The notes below the pieces were generated by a model. That model was given only the letters and a program-made list of their open reading frames with translations, did not search any database and was not told where the DNA came from. From positions 186,001-250,000 of the forward strand of contig JAEYGZ010000038.1 of the NCBI GenBank assembly GCA_023409535.1: DNA of 64,000 bases. Direction: 5' to 3'. The position numbers were made by a program, and so were the translations under genes. The stretch comes from Bacillota bacterium. Lineage in GTDB: Bacteria > Bacillota > Clostridia > Lachnospirales > Lachnospiraceae. How positions within the stretch are numbered: position 1 is the stretch's first letter; each line of letters opens with the position of its first letter. Positions 24,481-33,692 of the stretch are shown piece after piece.

Positions 24481-26229
24481 ATGGAAACGGTAAATATTAA
24501 AATAAACGGATTGCCGGTTCAGGCACCGAAGGGCGCTACCATTTTGGAGGCGGCAAAGCTTGCCAATATTGACATCCCCACCCTTTGTTACCTGAAGGAA
24601 ATCAACGAAATCGGCGCCTGTCGTATCTGTGTCGTGGAAGTAAAGGGTGCCAGAAGCCTTGTAGCTTCCTGTGTATATCCAATCGCAGAGGGCATGGAGA
24701 TCACGACCAATTCCCCGAAGGTATTGGCTTCCCGCAGAAAGACTCTGGAGCTGATCTTATCCGATCACGACAGAAGATGCTTATCCTGTGTACGCAGCGG
24801 CAGCTGTGAGCTTCAGAAGCTTTGCAATGATCTGGGCGTTCAGGAGGAAGGCCTGTATGACGGTGCCCGAACCCATTATGAGTACGATGCTTCCGCGGCC
24901 CATATGATTCGTGATAACAACAAATGTATTCTCTGCAGACGCTGTTCTGCAGTATGTGATAAGGTCCAGGGCATCGGTGTCATCGGTGCCAATGAACGTG
25001 GTTTTGATACCAATATCTCCTCTGCTTTTGATATGGGTCTTGGAGAGACCAGCTGTGTAGCCTGCGGTCAATGTATCGCGGTTTGCCCCACCGGCGCGCT
25101 TCAGGAGAAGGACTATACCAGAGAGGTGTTTGAAGCTCTTGCCGACCCCACGAAATACGTGATTGTCCAGTCCGCCCCTGCCGTTCGTGCCGCACTTGGC
25201 GAGTCCTTCGGCCTTCCCATCGGAACCAATGTCGAGGGTAAGATGGTTGCCGCACTTCGCCGCCTGGGCTTTGATAAAGTATTTGACACCAATTTTGCCG
25301 CCGACTTAACCATTATGGAAGAGGCTCATGAGCTGATTGACCGCATCTCAAACGGTGGTAAATTACCGCTCATTACCTCCTGCTCTCCTGGATGGATTAA
25401 ATATTGTGAGCACTATTATCCTGATATGCTGGATAACCTGTCCAGCTGCAAGTCACCCCAGCAGATGTTCGGTGCCGTGACTAAGACATACTTTGCCGAG
25501 AAAAACGGTCTGGATCCTAAGGATATTGTTATGGTCAGCGTTATGCCCTGTACTGCGAAGAAGTTCGAAATCGGCAGACCGGACCAGAGCGCGGCGGGTG
25601 TTCCCGATGTAGATATCTCCATTACCACCAGAGAGCTTGCCAAAATGATCGAGCGTGTAGGTATCAACTTCCTATCCCTGCCTGAAGAGCATTTTGACGA
25701 TCCTCTTGGCAGATCCACCGGTGCAGCCGTTATCTTCGGCGCTACCGGCGGTGTTATGGAAGCAGCTCTCAGAACAGCGGTGGAGACCTTAACCGGCAAA
25801 GAGCTGCCCAGCCCCGAATTTGACGAGGTGAGAGGCACTAAGGGCATTAAGACGGCAACCTACCATGTAGCCGGTATGGATGTCAATGTAGCGGTTGCTT
25901 CCGGTCTTGCCAATGCCAGAAAGCTTCTTGATGATGTTAAAGAGGGCAGGGCTGATTATCACTTTATTGAAATTATGGGATGTCCCGGCGGATGTGTCAA
26001 CGGCGGAGGACAGCCTCAGCAGCCCGGCAATGTGAGAAACTTTAGCGACCTTAGGGCGCTTCGTGCCAAGGCGCTGTACGACCAGGATGCCGCTATGGAA
26101 GTGAGAAAATCTCATGAGAATGAAGCAATCAAGATCCTTTACAGCGAGTATCTCGGAAAGCCCGGCAGCCACAAGGCACATGACCTGCTTCATACAACCT
26201 ATATAAGGAGAAGCATTAATAAATTCTAA
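24481..26229 (+). CDS. hydA: [FeFe] hydrogenase catalytic subunit of a trimeric enzyme
   Basis: 582 aa. N-terminal [2Fe-2S] (Cys36, 47, 50, 64), His-ligated cluster (His96, Cys100, 103, 109), two [4Fe-4S] motifs (149-159, 192-202), then the H-cluster domain: L1 TSCSPGW (Cys301), L2 MPCTAKKFE (Cys357), L3 IMGCPGGCVNGGG (Cys501, 505). The C-terminal small-subunit region ends near residue 580. L1 has Ser where many monomeric hydrogenases have a second Cys. With HydB and HydC it should evolve hydrogen from NADH plus ferredoxin in the cytoplasm. A 305-bp palindromic repeat begins about 6-11 bases after its stop. Confidence 0.96.
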   Translation: METVNIKINGLPVQAPKGATILEAAKLANIDIPTLCYLKEINEIGACRICVVEVKGARSLVASCVYPIAEGMEITTNSPKVLASRRKTLELILSDHDRRCLSCVRSGSCELQKLCNDLGVQEEGLYDGARTHYEYDASAAHMIRDNNKCILCRRCSAVCDKVQGIGVIGANERGFDTNISSAFDMGLGETSCVACGQCIAVCPTGALQEKDYTREVFEALADPTKYVIVQSAPAVRAALGESFGLPIGTNVEGKMVAALRRLGFDKVFDTNFAADLTIMEEAHELIDRISNGGKLPLITSCSPGWIKYCEHYYPDMLDNLSSCKSPQQMFGAVTKTYFAEKNGLDPKDIVMVSVMPCTAKKFEIGRPDQSAAGVPDVDISITTRELAKMIERVGINFLSLPEEHFDDPLGRSTGAAVIFGATGGVMEAALRTAVETLTGKELPSPEFDEVRGTKGIKTATYHVAGMDVNVAVASGLANARKLLDDVKEGRADYHFIEIMGCPGGCVNGGGQPQQPGNVRNFSDLRALRAKALYDQDAAMEVRKSHENEAIKILYSEYLGKPGSHKAHDLLHTTYIRRSINKF

Positions 26230-26234
26230 TTTAG

Positions 26235-26544
26235 ATCGATAAAGGGACGGAGACAGGTGTAACAACAGGAAGGGTCTGTGGGAAAGCTGTTGACAGGATC
26301 TATCGTACTAAACATAAATCAAGGCTGATATAAAATGCAATTTAGGTTATCTAAGAGCTGCGGGCCGGCGCTTTATGGACTCCTGTCCAAAGCACCTGAA
26401 AGTGCCGTCCTTGGCACTTTCTCCCTTAGATATCGCGCATTTTATATCAGCCTTGATTTATGCTAAGTACGATCACGATCCTGTCAAATGCTTCCCCACA
26501 GACCCTTCCTGTTGTTACACCTGTCTCCTGGCTTTGGCTGGCTT
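26235..26544 (+). repeat. Long-palindrome repeat, copy A, directly after hydA
   Basis: Arms 26249-26355 and 26425-26528 are inverted repeats of about 105 bases with close to 90% identity. The 69-base centre holds two smaller hairpins: one built from GCGCTTT and AAAGCAC halves around 26370-26396, and the perfect 9-bp GAAAGTGCC/GGCACTTTC (26399-26422). Conserved outer flanks are AAAGGGACGG (26241-26250) and GGCTTTGGCTGGC (26530-26542). A second copy lies at 39861-40170. No coding potential or transposase is seen. Together with 26545-26799 it fills the 570-base gap between hydA and the chemoreceptor gene. Confidence 0.93.
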
Positions 26545-26690
26545 AATATAAATATTAATTACTTGCTTTTCCAGCTCTGAATATCTTTATTGATTTTTTC
26601 AAAAACCCTTGATCTTTTACCTCTTTATAAATTCCCGTACTTCCTGAAACATTCACATGGAATAAATTGTATGAATAATATTTACTTTAT

Positions 26691-26755
26691 GGCAAGCCAA
26701 CGACAGGAAAGCAGGGGAAGGACTGCTTCAGTCCTTCCCCTGCTCCCCGTCCCTT
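26691..26755 (-). repeat. Short hairpin element with the same ends as the long palindrome
   Basis: A perfect 15-bp stem (26710-26724 with 26730-26744, loop GCTTC) is flanked by GGCAAGCCAACGACAGG and CCGTCCCTT, which resemble the two outer ends of the long palindromes. It lies 44 bases past the stop of the minus-strand chemoreceptor gene and probably works as its terminator, although it has no long T run. The rest of 26545-26690 is AT-rich with no gene. Confidence 0.6.
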
Positions 26756-26799
26756 AGTTAACTAAATTCTTATTTTGCAGCTAAGTGCAGCAATCCCTT

Positions 26800-28938
26800 C
26801 TAATCTGCTACATCAATAATCTTAAAACCTTTCATCTGCTCCCTCATATGGGAGATTACGCCGCTGAGCTCAAATGCCATGTTCTTTAACTGCTCTGCTG
26901 TAACCGTCTGCTCTTCCCCTCTTGCAAGCACCTCCTGGGTGGCTGCCGCAGCTTCCTCGGCAATTGCCGCAATGCCTGTGATGGTATCTGATGCTTTATT
27001 CTTCACCTGATCAATCTTCTCAAGAATATCATAGACGGAGGTCACCTTCTCAGAGATGGTATCCATATTGCCGGACACCTCCTTAAATATAACTTCCGTA
27101 TCGGTTACTGCTCCGCCCTGTTCTACATAGATGCCTGCACCCTTTTCGATCATTGTCTCGGTCTGGGTCATCTCTGCGATAATGTTATCAATAATTGATG
27201 TAATGCCCATTACCGAAGCGCTGGATTGTGCAGCCAGCTTATTCACTTCACCGGCAACAACCGCAAAGCCCTTCCCGGCTTCTCCGACCCGGGCTGCTTC
27301 AATGGAAGCATTTAGCGCCAGAAGATTCGTCTGCTTGCTTATTCCGTTAATCATCTCAATAATGCCGGAGATCTCATGAATTCTTTCCCCAAGCTTCTTA
27401 ATGCTTAACCGTATTCCTTGGCTCAGCTCATTGGCAGCATTCGTCGAGGAGGTCAGATGCGCCATGGTTGAAGAGGCATGATTGCCGGCTTCCCTGGTGC
27501 GGTCCGTAGCCTTAACAACCTCGCCAAAATGTGTCCCGGCAGTGTGGAACAGCTCCACCAGTTCCTTCACGACAACTGCAGCCTCTTCTGATTTCTTTGC
27601 CTGCTCCTCGGCTCCCAAGGTAATCGACTCCACCGCCTGTACAATCTCCGAAGAGGCATCCGCAGAATTTTCTGCAATTCTCTGCAGCTCCGTAGATTCC
27701 GAGGATACTTTCTCTGCCGCGGTATCTACCTTCTGCAGCAGCTCCTTCATATTTACAGTCATGTGATTAAAGCTCCGGGACAGCTGTCCGATCTCAAATT
27801 TTCCTTCTATTTCGGATATGACGGTCAGATCTCCCTGCTCCACTAATTTCAGTCTCTTACGGATATAATCAATGGGTTTGGAGATGGATAAAGCGATCCA
27901 AACACCAATGAGCGCCGCGATAACTATGGTTATGACCGCAAGCATTGTGGAAACGCCTTGAAGCTTCTGAATATCTCCGAGAATTTGACTTACCGGTATC
28001 TGCAGCATATAAACCCACTGATTGGAGCAGCCTCCATACAGGACTGAGGTCTCCTGAGGCACTCCTTCCCTGGTCGTAAAGGCACCGGTGGGCTTTTCCG
28101 CCGCCTCTATATTATGGTCAATCTTTTCTTTCAATGTATTAAAATAAATGATTTCTCCAAACTCCTCCTGATCCTGGGGCGTCAGGATCACCTGTCCGTT
28201 TGAATCAAGCAATGCGGCTCTTGCCTCACTGCCAAAGCTGTTGCTTAAATTATCCGCAAACATTTTCTTATCAATCTGCAGCACCAGCACACCGATATAG
28301 GTTCCGGTTTGAAAGCTGTTGATATCCTTAAGAACATACAAGTAATCCTTGTTATAATACCAGGCGAGCTGTCGGTCCTTCCCTTCTATCGTACGATAGC
28401 TTTCGATGCATTCATTCACAAAGGTCTGCTGTTCCGCATCCGGTGCCGTACCGATTACCTCGTTGGGCTTTACCAGGTATATATTTTTAATATTGCTATT
28501 GGAGGACTGCAATGACAGGATGACACTGTCAAAATTATCTTTTCGCTCGATCATCATTTCATACGGTCTCTCATAATCGCCGGGATTTTTGCCGACCGTG
28601 GCATTTAAGTTGGAATTATATGCAATTATCGTAACCAGATTTTCGATACTGCCGATATTACTGTCAATCATTTGCGTTACCTGGGTCGCATAAGCCAGGT
28701 TGGAATCATTTACTTTTTTCAGCAAGGATGAGGATGCCTGTGAGGTTATAATAGTAACAGCCAGAAGGATAGAAATCGCTGCAATCAATATGTGTGACAA
28801 GCTTAACTTCAACTTAAGGGACAGTCTTTCCCTATGATGCTTACGGCTATACTCTGAAACCGTCGTCTTTTTGCTGCTGCCGGATCTCTTTTTCTTTCGT
28901 CTTGCTGACATTAACCTGATACGATGCTTTCGTTCCAT
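26800..28938 (-). CDS. Methyl-accepting chemotaxis protein
   Basis: 712 aa. A basic cytoplasmic N-terminus (1-45) precedes TM1 (about 48-70), an extracellular dCache-type sensor (about 75-325), TM2 (331-352), HAMP (353-405) and a signalling coiled coil whose tip reads ISKQTNLLALNASIEAARVGEAGKGFAVVA. No C-terminal CheR/CheB pentapeptide is visible. It is the downstream member of a tandem pair; the signalling halves of the two proteins are nearly identical, while the sensors differ more. AGGGGG lies before the ATG. It would bind an external ligand and control the CheA kinase. Confidence 0.95.
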   Translation of the reverse strand: MERKHRIRLMSARRKKKRSGSSKKTTVSEYSRKHHRERLSLKLKLSLSHILIAAISILLAVTIITSQASSSLLKKVNDSNLAYATQVTQMIDSNIGSIENLVTIIAYNSNLNATVGKNPGDYERPYEMMIERKDNFDSVILSLQSSNSNIKNIYLVKPNEVIGTAPDAEQQTFVNECIESYRTIEGKDRQLAWYYNKDYLYVLKDINSFQTGTYIGVLVLQIDKKMFADNLSNSFGSEARAALLDSNGQVILTPQDQEEFGEIIYFNTLKEKIDHNIEAAEKPTGAFTTREGVPQETSVLYGGCSNQWVYMLQIPVSQILGDIQKLQGVSTMLAVITIVIAALIGVWIALSISKPIDYIRKRLKLVEQGDLTVISEIEGKFEIGQLSRSFNHMTVNMKELLQKVDTAAEKVSSESTELQRIAENSADASSEIVQAVESITLGAEEQAKKSEEAAVVVKELVELFHTAGTHFGEVVKATDRTREAGNHASSTMAHLTSSTNAANELSQGIRLSIKKLGERIHEISGIIEMINGISKQTNLLALNASIEAARVGEAGKGFAVVAGEVNKLAAQSSASVMGITSIIDNIIAEMTQTETMIEKGAGIYVEQGGAVTDTEVIFKEVSGNMDTISEKVTSVYDILEKIDQVKNKASDTITGIAAIAEEAAAATQEVLARGEEQTVTAEQLKNMAFELSGVISHMREQMKGFKIIDVAD

Positions 28939-29004
28939 ACAAGTTCCCCCTTTTTCTTATGCGCGGTTATTATGCTCCTCATACGTTCATTCGGATAACA
29001 AAAA

Positions 29005-29035
29005 ACAAGGGAGAGCCTTACGGCCACTCCCTTGT
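29005..29035 (-). terminator. Terminator between the two chemoreceptor genes
   Basis: ACAAGGGAG (29005-29013) pairs with CTCCCTTGT (29027-29035); a T-rich run follows on the minus strand. It ends the upstream chemoreceptor unit, so the two genes are separately transcribed. Confidence 0.88.
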
Positions 29036-29116
29036 TTATACATACTATAAATACTTTCCTGAGAATTTTCAATTACTTTTTTTATTTTATATCAATTTTT
29101 TCATTATTCGGGTTTT

Positions 29117-31324
29117 TTAGATGGAAAAACTTCGCATTTGCTCCCTCATCTGCGTGATAACTTCGCTCAGCTCCAGGGACATATTCTTTAACTGTTCTGC
29201 GGTAACTGTCTGCTCTTCTCCTCTTGCAAGCACCTCTTCGGTGGCTGCGGCTGCTTCTTCGGCAATGGCGGCAATGCCGGTGATTGCATCCGACGCTTTA
29301 TCCTTCACCTGGTCGATTCTCTCCATAATGCCGTATACGGAAGTAACCTTTTCAGAGATGGTATCCATATTACGGGCAACATCCTTGAATATAACCTCCG
29401 TATCGTTTACCGCTCCGCCCTGCTTTACATAAATGGAAGAACCTTCTTCTATCATCGTCTCGGTTTGTGTTACCTCTGTGATGATATTATCGATAATCGA
29501 AGTAATACTCTTTACCGAATCGCTGGACTGCGCCGCCAGCTTGTTTACTTCATTAGCAACTACCGCAAAGCCCTTACCGGCTTCTCCTACGCGAGCCGCC
29601 TCAATGGAAGCATTCAGCGCCAGAAGGTTTGTCTGCTTGCTTATATTGTTGATCAGCTCTATAATTCCTGAAATCTCGTGAATCCTTTCTCCAAGCTTCT
29701 TAATGCTTGTCCGGATATTCTGGGTCAGTTCATTGGCGGAATTCGTCGCCGCTGTAAGATTCTCCATGGTCGAAGATGCATTATTGCTGGCTTCCTTCGT
29801 ACTATCGGTGGCTTTAACCACTTCATGGAAATCAGACTCAGCAGTATGGAACAGCTCCACCAGCTCCTTTACAACAATCGCAGCTTCTTCCGATTCCTTA
29901 GCCTGCTCTTCTGCTCCTAAGGTAATCGATTCCACTGCCTGCACGATCTCTGAGGAGGCATCCGCAGAATTCTCCGCGATTCTCTGCAGCTCATTCGAAT
30001 TAGAGGATACCTTTCCTGCTGCGGAGTCTACCTTTTGAAGCAGCTCCCTCATATTCAGTGTCATGTGATTAAAGCTCTGGGACAGCTGTCCGATCTCATA
30101 CTTTCCTTCGATCTCCGAGCGGACGGTCAGATCACCCTGCTCCACCTGCTTCAGCTTTCTGCGGATATAGTCGATTGGCTTGGAGATGGATAACGAAATC
30201 CATACTCCGATCAGTGCCGCCGCCACAATTGTTATTGCCGCAAGTACGGTGGAAACAGTCTTTAGTTTAGAAATATCACCAAGTATCTGGTTTACAGGGA
30301 TCTGCATCAAATAGATCCATTGATTTGAAGTGCTGCCATACAGGATGGACATCTCTTCCTTCACTCCCTCTTTGGTAGTGAACATCCCTGAACTTTCTTC
30401 TTTCTCGTCAATTTTGCTCTTCAGAGAATTAAAATATTTTATCTCACCCATTTCTTCCTGATCCTTGGGCGCCACAATCGTCTGTCCCTGGGAATCAAGC
30501 AATGCGATTTTTGCATCCCCTCCAAAGGAATTATTTATATTATCTGAAAATATCTTCTTATCAACCTGTACTACCAGAACACCCACATATTTTGATGTTT
30601 TGATATTAAAAAGGTCTTTTAATATATATATGTTATCATTATCATAAAACCATACGCGCTTTTTTGCTTTTGAGGTATCACCCGCCGTATAGGTTTCTAT
30701 GCATTGATCAACAAAATCCTTCTGCTTCGCATCCGGAGCAGATCCGATGATTTCATTTTCCTTTACCAAAAAAATCTTGCGGATATTACTGTTGGAGGAT
30801 TGCAAAGACAGAATGACACTGTCAAAGTTCTCTTTACGCTCCTGCATCATATCATAGGACTTATCATAATCTTCACGATTCTTGCTGACAGTGGCATTCA
30901 GACTTGTGTTATACATGATAATCGTAACCAGATTCTCAATGCTGGCAATATTACTGTCGATCATCTCCGTCACCTGGGTAGCATAGGCAAGGTTAGAATT
31001 ATTAACCTTCGTAAGCAAGGAAGATGATGCTTGCGACGTAATAATAACAACAGTGATCAGAATCGGAATTGCGGCAATTAAAATATGGGAAAGACTTAGT
31101 TTTACTCTTAAGGGAAGTCTCTCTTGGCCGCCCTTATCACTATTTAATCTATGAATGCCTTTTGCAGCCTTTACGGTACCTTCGTTACGATCGGCACCTT
31201 CACCGTAATTAATGCCTTCCTTATTCAGCTCGCCTTCATTCTCTTTGCTGCTTTCATCTCCTGCATTTACCTTCTTATTCGTCAACCCGGCAAAGATAGA
31301 ATCCTTCTTAAGCTTTAACTTCAT
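29117..31324 (-). CDS. Methyl-accepting chemotaxis protein (paralogue)
   Basis: 735 aa with the same order as its neighbour: TM1 (about 78-100), dCache sensor, TM2, HAMP and signalling domain (ISKQTNLLALNASIEAARVG). It differs by a 75-residue hydrophilic, Lys/Glu/Asn-rich N-terminal extension before TM1 (SSKENEGELNKEG). GGAGG is 8 bases before the ATG. Shared sequence through HAMP and signalling region shows a tandem gene duplication, with the sensor and N-terminal tail diverged. Ligand unknown. Confidence 0.95.
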   Translation of the reverse strand: MKLKLKKDSIFAGLTNKKVNAGDESSKENEGELNKEGINYGEGADRNEGTVKAAKGIHRLNSDKGGQERLPLRVKLSLSHILIAAIPILITVVIITSQASSSLLTKVNNSNLAYATQVTEMIDSNIASIENLVTIIMYNTSLNATVSKNREDYDKSYDMMQERKENFDSVILSLQSSNSNIRKIFLVKENEIIGSAPDAKQKDFVDQCIETYTAGDTSKAKKRVWFYDNDNIYILKDLFNIKTSKYVGVLVVQVDKKIFSDNINNSFGGDAKIALLDSQGQTIVAPKDQEEMGEIKYFNSLKSKIDEKEESSGMFTTKEGVKEEMSILYGSTSNQWIYLMQIPVNQILGDISKLKTVSTVLAAITIVAAALIGVWISLSISKPIDYIRRKLKQVEQGDLTVRSEIEGKYEIGQLSQSFNHMTLNMRELLQKVDSAAGKVSSNSNELQRIAENSADASSEIVQAVESITLGAEEQAKESEEAAIVVKELVELFHTAESDFHEVVKATDSTKEASNNASSTMENLTAATNSANELTQNIRTSIKKLGERIHEISGIIELINNISKQTNLLALNASIEAARVGEAGKGFAVVANEVNKLAAQSSDSVKSITSIIDNIITEVTQTETMIEEGSSIYVKQGGAVNDTEVIFKDVARNMDTISEKVTSVYGIMERIDQVKDKASDAITGIAAIAEEAAAATEEVLARGEEQTVTAEQLKNMSLELSEVITQMREQMRSFSI

Positions 31325-31496
31325 CAGTTATGCCTCCGTCTCTTCTGTAATAATAGTGTAATATAAATGTCAGCCCGCCTTCATAAATAATGGCAACACT
31401 TTCCGACACTTATATAGTTGTAACACTTTTGCAAGCAAAATGCAATTATTTAAGTGCAGAAAATCTGGAAATCCTTGCATCAGACTTATGGCCTAT

Positions 31497-31531
31497 AAAT
31501 ACCCGGTATCACTGCTGTTTACCGGGTATTT
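31497..31531. terminator. Hairpin between chemoreceptor and HAD genes
   Basis: AAATACCCGGT (31497-31507) and ACCGGGTATTT (31521-31531) form an 11-bp stem. It lies 7 bases after the HAD gene stop on the minus strand; AT ends serve as a weak T tail. Confidence 0.75.
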
Positions 31532-31537
31532 CAAACG

Positions 31538-32260
31538 TTAATGACGAATAATTTTTTGAATAATTTGCGTTATCTCTTCTGCCGATCCCGCAATATAATC
31601 CGGCTTATGCACCCACCCTTCCGGTGCAGAGCCGCTATAGCTGACAGCAATGCTTATTACCGAGACCTCCTGTCCGTGTTCTCTCAGAAAATGCTCTGCA
31701 TTCCTGCCAAACACCACATCCTCCTGGTGATCACCGATATAGATTACTGCTGTGCTTCCGGCATCAAGCTCCAGCAGCTCCAGGCATTTTATAAAGCCCG
31801 CAGGATCCGGCTTTTGCTGCAGATTGGAGACCTCTTCATAACCGATGATAGCCTTATAATATTGTGATAAGCCAAATGCGCCAAGTGACTTATGAATATT
31901 GGCTAAGCCGTTCTGTGAACATATTCCTTGGCTGATATTCTCAAAGGCACGAATCGTATCCCCCAATCCCGGATACAGGTCGGCAATTGTCTGATTTGCC
32001 AATTGGCACGGACTCCATAGCTTTCCTGCTTCATCCACCTGCTCCTCACTCAGATTATAACAATTCTTATACAATTCACGCCAATTCTTATATCGATAAT
32101 TAGCCTCGTTATACTTCTCTATGGAGGTTAATATCTCCGGCATATAAAATTCCTTCTCCTTATGGAACCTCTTAAGCACATCAACAGTGACCTCTATGTT
32201 CTTCCGTGTGCTGTCCACCAATGTCCCGTCATAATCCCACAGTATGGCTGATACCTTCAT
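31538..32260 (-). CDS. HAD-superfamily phosphatase
   Basis: 240 aa. HAD motif I DYDGTLVDS (residues 8-16), motif III Lys within QQKPDPAGF and motif IV GDHQEDVVFG are present, with a helical cap between. This matches phosphoglycolate phosphatase/beta-phosphoglucomutase-like members of subfamily I. ATG at 32260 has AAGGAG 6 bases upstream. It stands alone between terminators. The substrate cannot be deduced. Confidence 0.88.
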   Translation of the reverse strand: MKVSAILWDYDGTLVDSTRKNIEVTVDVLKRFHKEKEFYMPEILTSIEKYNEANYRYKNWRELYKNCYNLSEEQVDEAGKLWSPCQLANQTIADLYPGLGDTIRAFENISQGICSQNGLANIHKSLGAFGLSQYYKAIIGYEEVSNLQQKPDPAGFIKCLELLELDAGSTAVIYIGDHQEDVVFGRNAEHFLREHGQEVSVISIAVSYSGSAPEGWVHKPDYIAGSAEEITQIIQKIIRH

Positions 32261-32411
32261 AAATATCTCCTTCAGGAAAGATAATATCGCTTTCATTTAA
32301 TACTTATATGTAAAGCTTCTTATTTTATTATCTCATATTTTAGATATCCTGGCAATTACCGCCGTATTTCAGAGCAAGCTTTGTATTATTATTTTAGGCA
32401 GACACAAGAAA

Positions 32412-32437
32412 ATACGCCCCATGGGAGCAGGGCGTAT
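32412..32437 (-). terminator. Terminator after the rubrerythrin gene
   Basis: ATACGCCC (32412-32419) pairs with GGGCGTAT (32430-32437), followed on the minus strand by TTTTCTT. Confidence 0.85.
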
Positions 32438-32536
32438 CTTCTTGCTGGGAACAATATATAAGGGGAAGTATATATAATGAGGGATTATATATACTTGGAT
32501 ATAAGCGTATAGCATGTTAAGTACAAAGCACCTGGC

Positions 32537-33079
32537 TTAACCGAAGTACCTGTTCAGAAGGCCTTCAAAGGCCCTGCCATGTCTTGCTTCGTCCTTAGCC
32601 ATCTCATGCACCGTATCATGAATTGCGTCCAAGTTTGCCGCCTTTGCACGTGTTGCAAGATCCTTCTTGCCCATGCAGGCGCCATTCTCTGCATCAACTC
32701 TCATCTGGAGATTCTTCTTTGTACTGTCAGTCACTACTTCACCAAGGAGCTCTGCAAATTTTGCTGCGTGCTCTGCCTCTTCCCAGGCCGCCTTCTCATA
32801 GTATAATCCGATCTCAGGATAACCTTCCCTATGTGCTGCTCTTGCCATCGCAAGGTACATGCCAACCTCGGTGCATTCACCCATGTAGTTATCTCTTAAG
32901 TCTTTAATGATATCTTCGCTGACACCCTTTGCAACGCCTACTACGTGCTCATCGGCCCAGAACTTCTCATCGGATTTCTCTGTGAATTTTTCTTTCTTTG
33001 CTTTGCAAATCGGGCACTCATCCGGTGCACCATCTCCCTCATGAACGTATCCGCATACTGAACATACAAACTTCTTCAT
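32537..33079 (-). CDS. Reverse-type rubrerythrin
   Basis: 180 aa. The rubredoxin domain is N-terminal (CSVCGYVHEGDGAPDECPIC; Cys6, 9, 22, 25) and the diiron ferritin-like domain follows (EVGMYLAMARAAHREGY, EEAEHAAKFAELLGE, DEARHGRAFEGLL). This reversed order is the one known from clostridial peroxide-scavenging rubrerythrins. AAGGAGA precedes the ATG. It would reduce hydrogen peroxide with electrons from rubredoxin or NADH-linked partners. The promoter carries an operator-like sequence shared with the PerR/Fur gene just upstream, so peroxide control is likely. Confidence 0.95.
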   Translation of the reverse strand: MKKFVCSVCGYVHEGDGAPDECPICKAKKEKFTEKSDEKFWADEHVVGVAKGVSEDIIKDLRDNYMGECTEVGMYLAMARAAHREGYPEIGLYYEKAAWEEAEHAAKFAELLGEVVTDSTKKNLQMRVDAENGACMGKKDLATRAKAANLDAIHDTVHEMAKDEARHGRAFEGLLNRYFG

Positions 33080-33119
33080 TTTTTAATCTCCTTTTCAATG
33101 TCTTTCATTTAAATTTTTA

Positions 33120-33180
33120 TAACAATAATAGTAATTGTTACTGATATTATTATATTACATCGTAACAGGAGATATGTCAA
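33120..33180 (-). promoter_or_regulatory. Rubrerythrin promoter with PerR/Fur-like box
   Basis: TTGACA (33180-33175), 17-base spacer and TAATAT form the promoter. Just downstream, TAACAATTACTATTATTG (minus strand, within 33120-33140) is a partial inverted repeat TAACAAT/ATTGTTA. The core AATAATAGTAATT also occurs in the promoter of the PerR/Fur gene. Confidence 0.7.
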
Positions 33181-33251
33181 CACTTATTTCATATTTTTTT
33201 GCTGCTTTGCATCAGGCAAGCTGCATAAGAGTTCACCCTTGCCGGGCAAAC

Positions 33252-33282
33252 AAAAAGCCGGCAGGTCTCCCCGTCAGCTTTT
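33252..33282 (-). terminator. Terminator after the PerR/Fur gene
   Basis: AAAAAGCCGG and CCG-TCA-GCTTTT form a stem with a 3-base bulge 12 bases beyond the stop; five T follow on the minus strand. Confidence 0.75.
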
Positions 33283-33293
33283 AAACAGCATTT

Positions 33294-33677
33294 TTACTTA
33301 CAATCCGGACACTTTCCATAGAAATGAACAATATGCCCTTCAATCTTCCCGCCAAAACTGGCACCTGCGATTTTATTGATGAAATCAATACTCTCCATCT
33401 CAATATCAAAAATCTTACCGCAGCTTTTACATATAAAATGATAATGCGGATCAAGATTACCATCAAAATGGACACTGCCGTCCTCGCAATTTATCTTTAG
33501 AATTTCACCTTGCTCTGCAAGTAAATTTAAATTCCGATAGACGGTACCCAGGCTGATATTAGGTAAAACAGCCCGGATATTAGTATATACAGTATCCGCT
33601 GTAGGATGTTCTTTGGTCTGTGAGAGGTATTCTTTGATCGCTTCTCTCTGCTTGCTATATTTCGTTATAGTAGTCAT
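33294..33677 (-). CDS. Fur-family regulator, probably PerR
   Basis: 127 aa. Winged-helix N-terminus (KQREAIKEYLSQ, HPTADTVYTNIR) with a dimerisation domain holding two CxxC structural zinc pairs (CKSCG about 94-98, CPDC at the C-terminus) and DPHYHF histidines of the regulatory metal site. ATG at 33677 with GGAG 8 bases before it; a TTG 18 bases upstream is less likely. It precedes rubrerythrin in the same direction, and both promoters share an AT-rich box, supporting a peroxide-sensing PerR that represses itself and rubrerythrin. Fur cannot be excluded. Confidence 0.85.
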   Translation of the reverse strand: MTTITKYSKQREAIKEYLSQTKEHPTADTVYTNIRAVLPNISLGTVYRNLNLLAEQGEILKINCEDGSVHFDGNLDPHYHFICKSCGKIFDIEMESIDFINKIAGASFGGKIEGHIVHFYGKCPDCK

Positions 33678-33692
33678 ATAAAGCGCTCCATT

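Noticed and set aside
26235..26544. Insertion sequence or group II intron remnant
   Set aside because: No transposase, reverse transcriptase or maturase fragment and no obvious target duplication; the whole element is arm-centre-arm.
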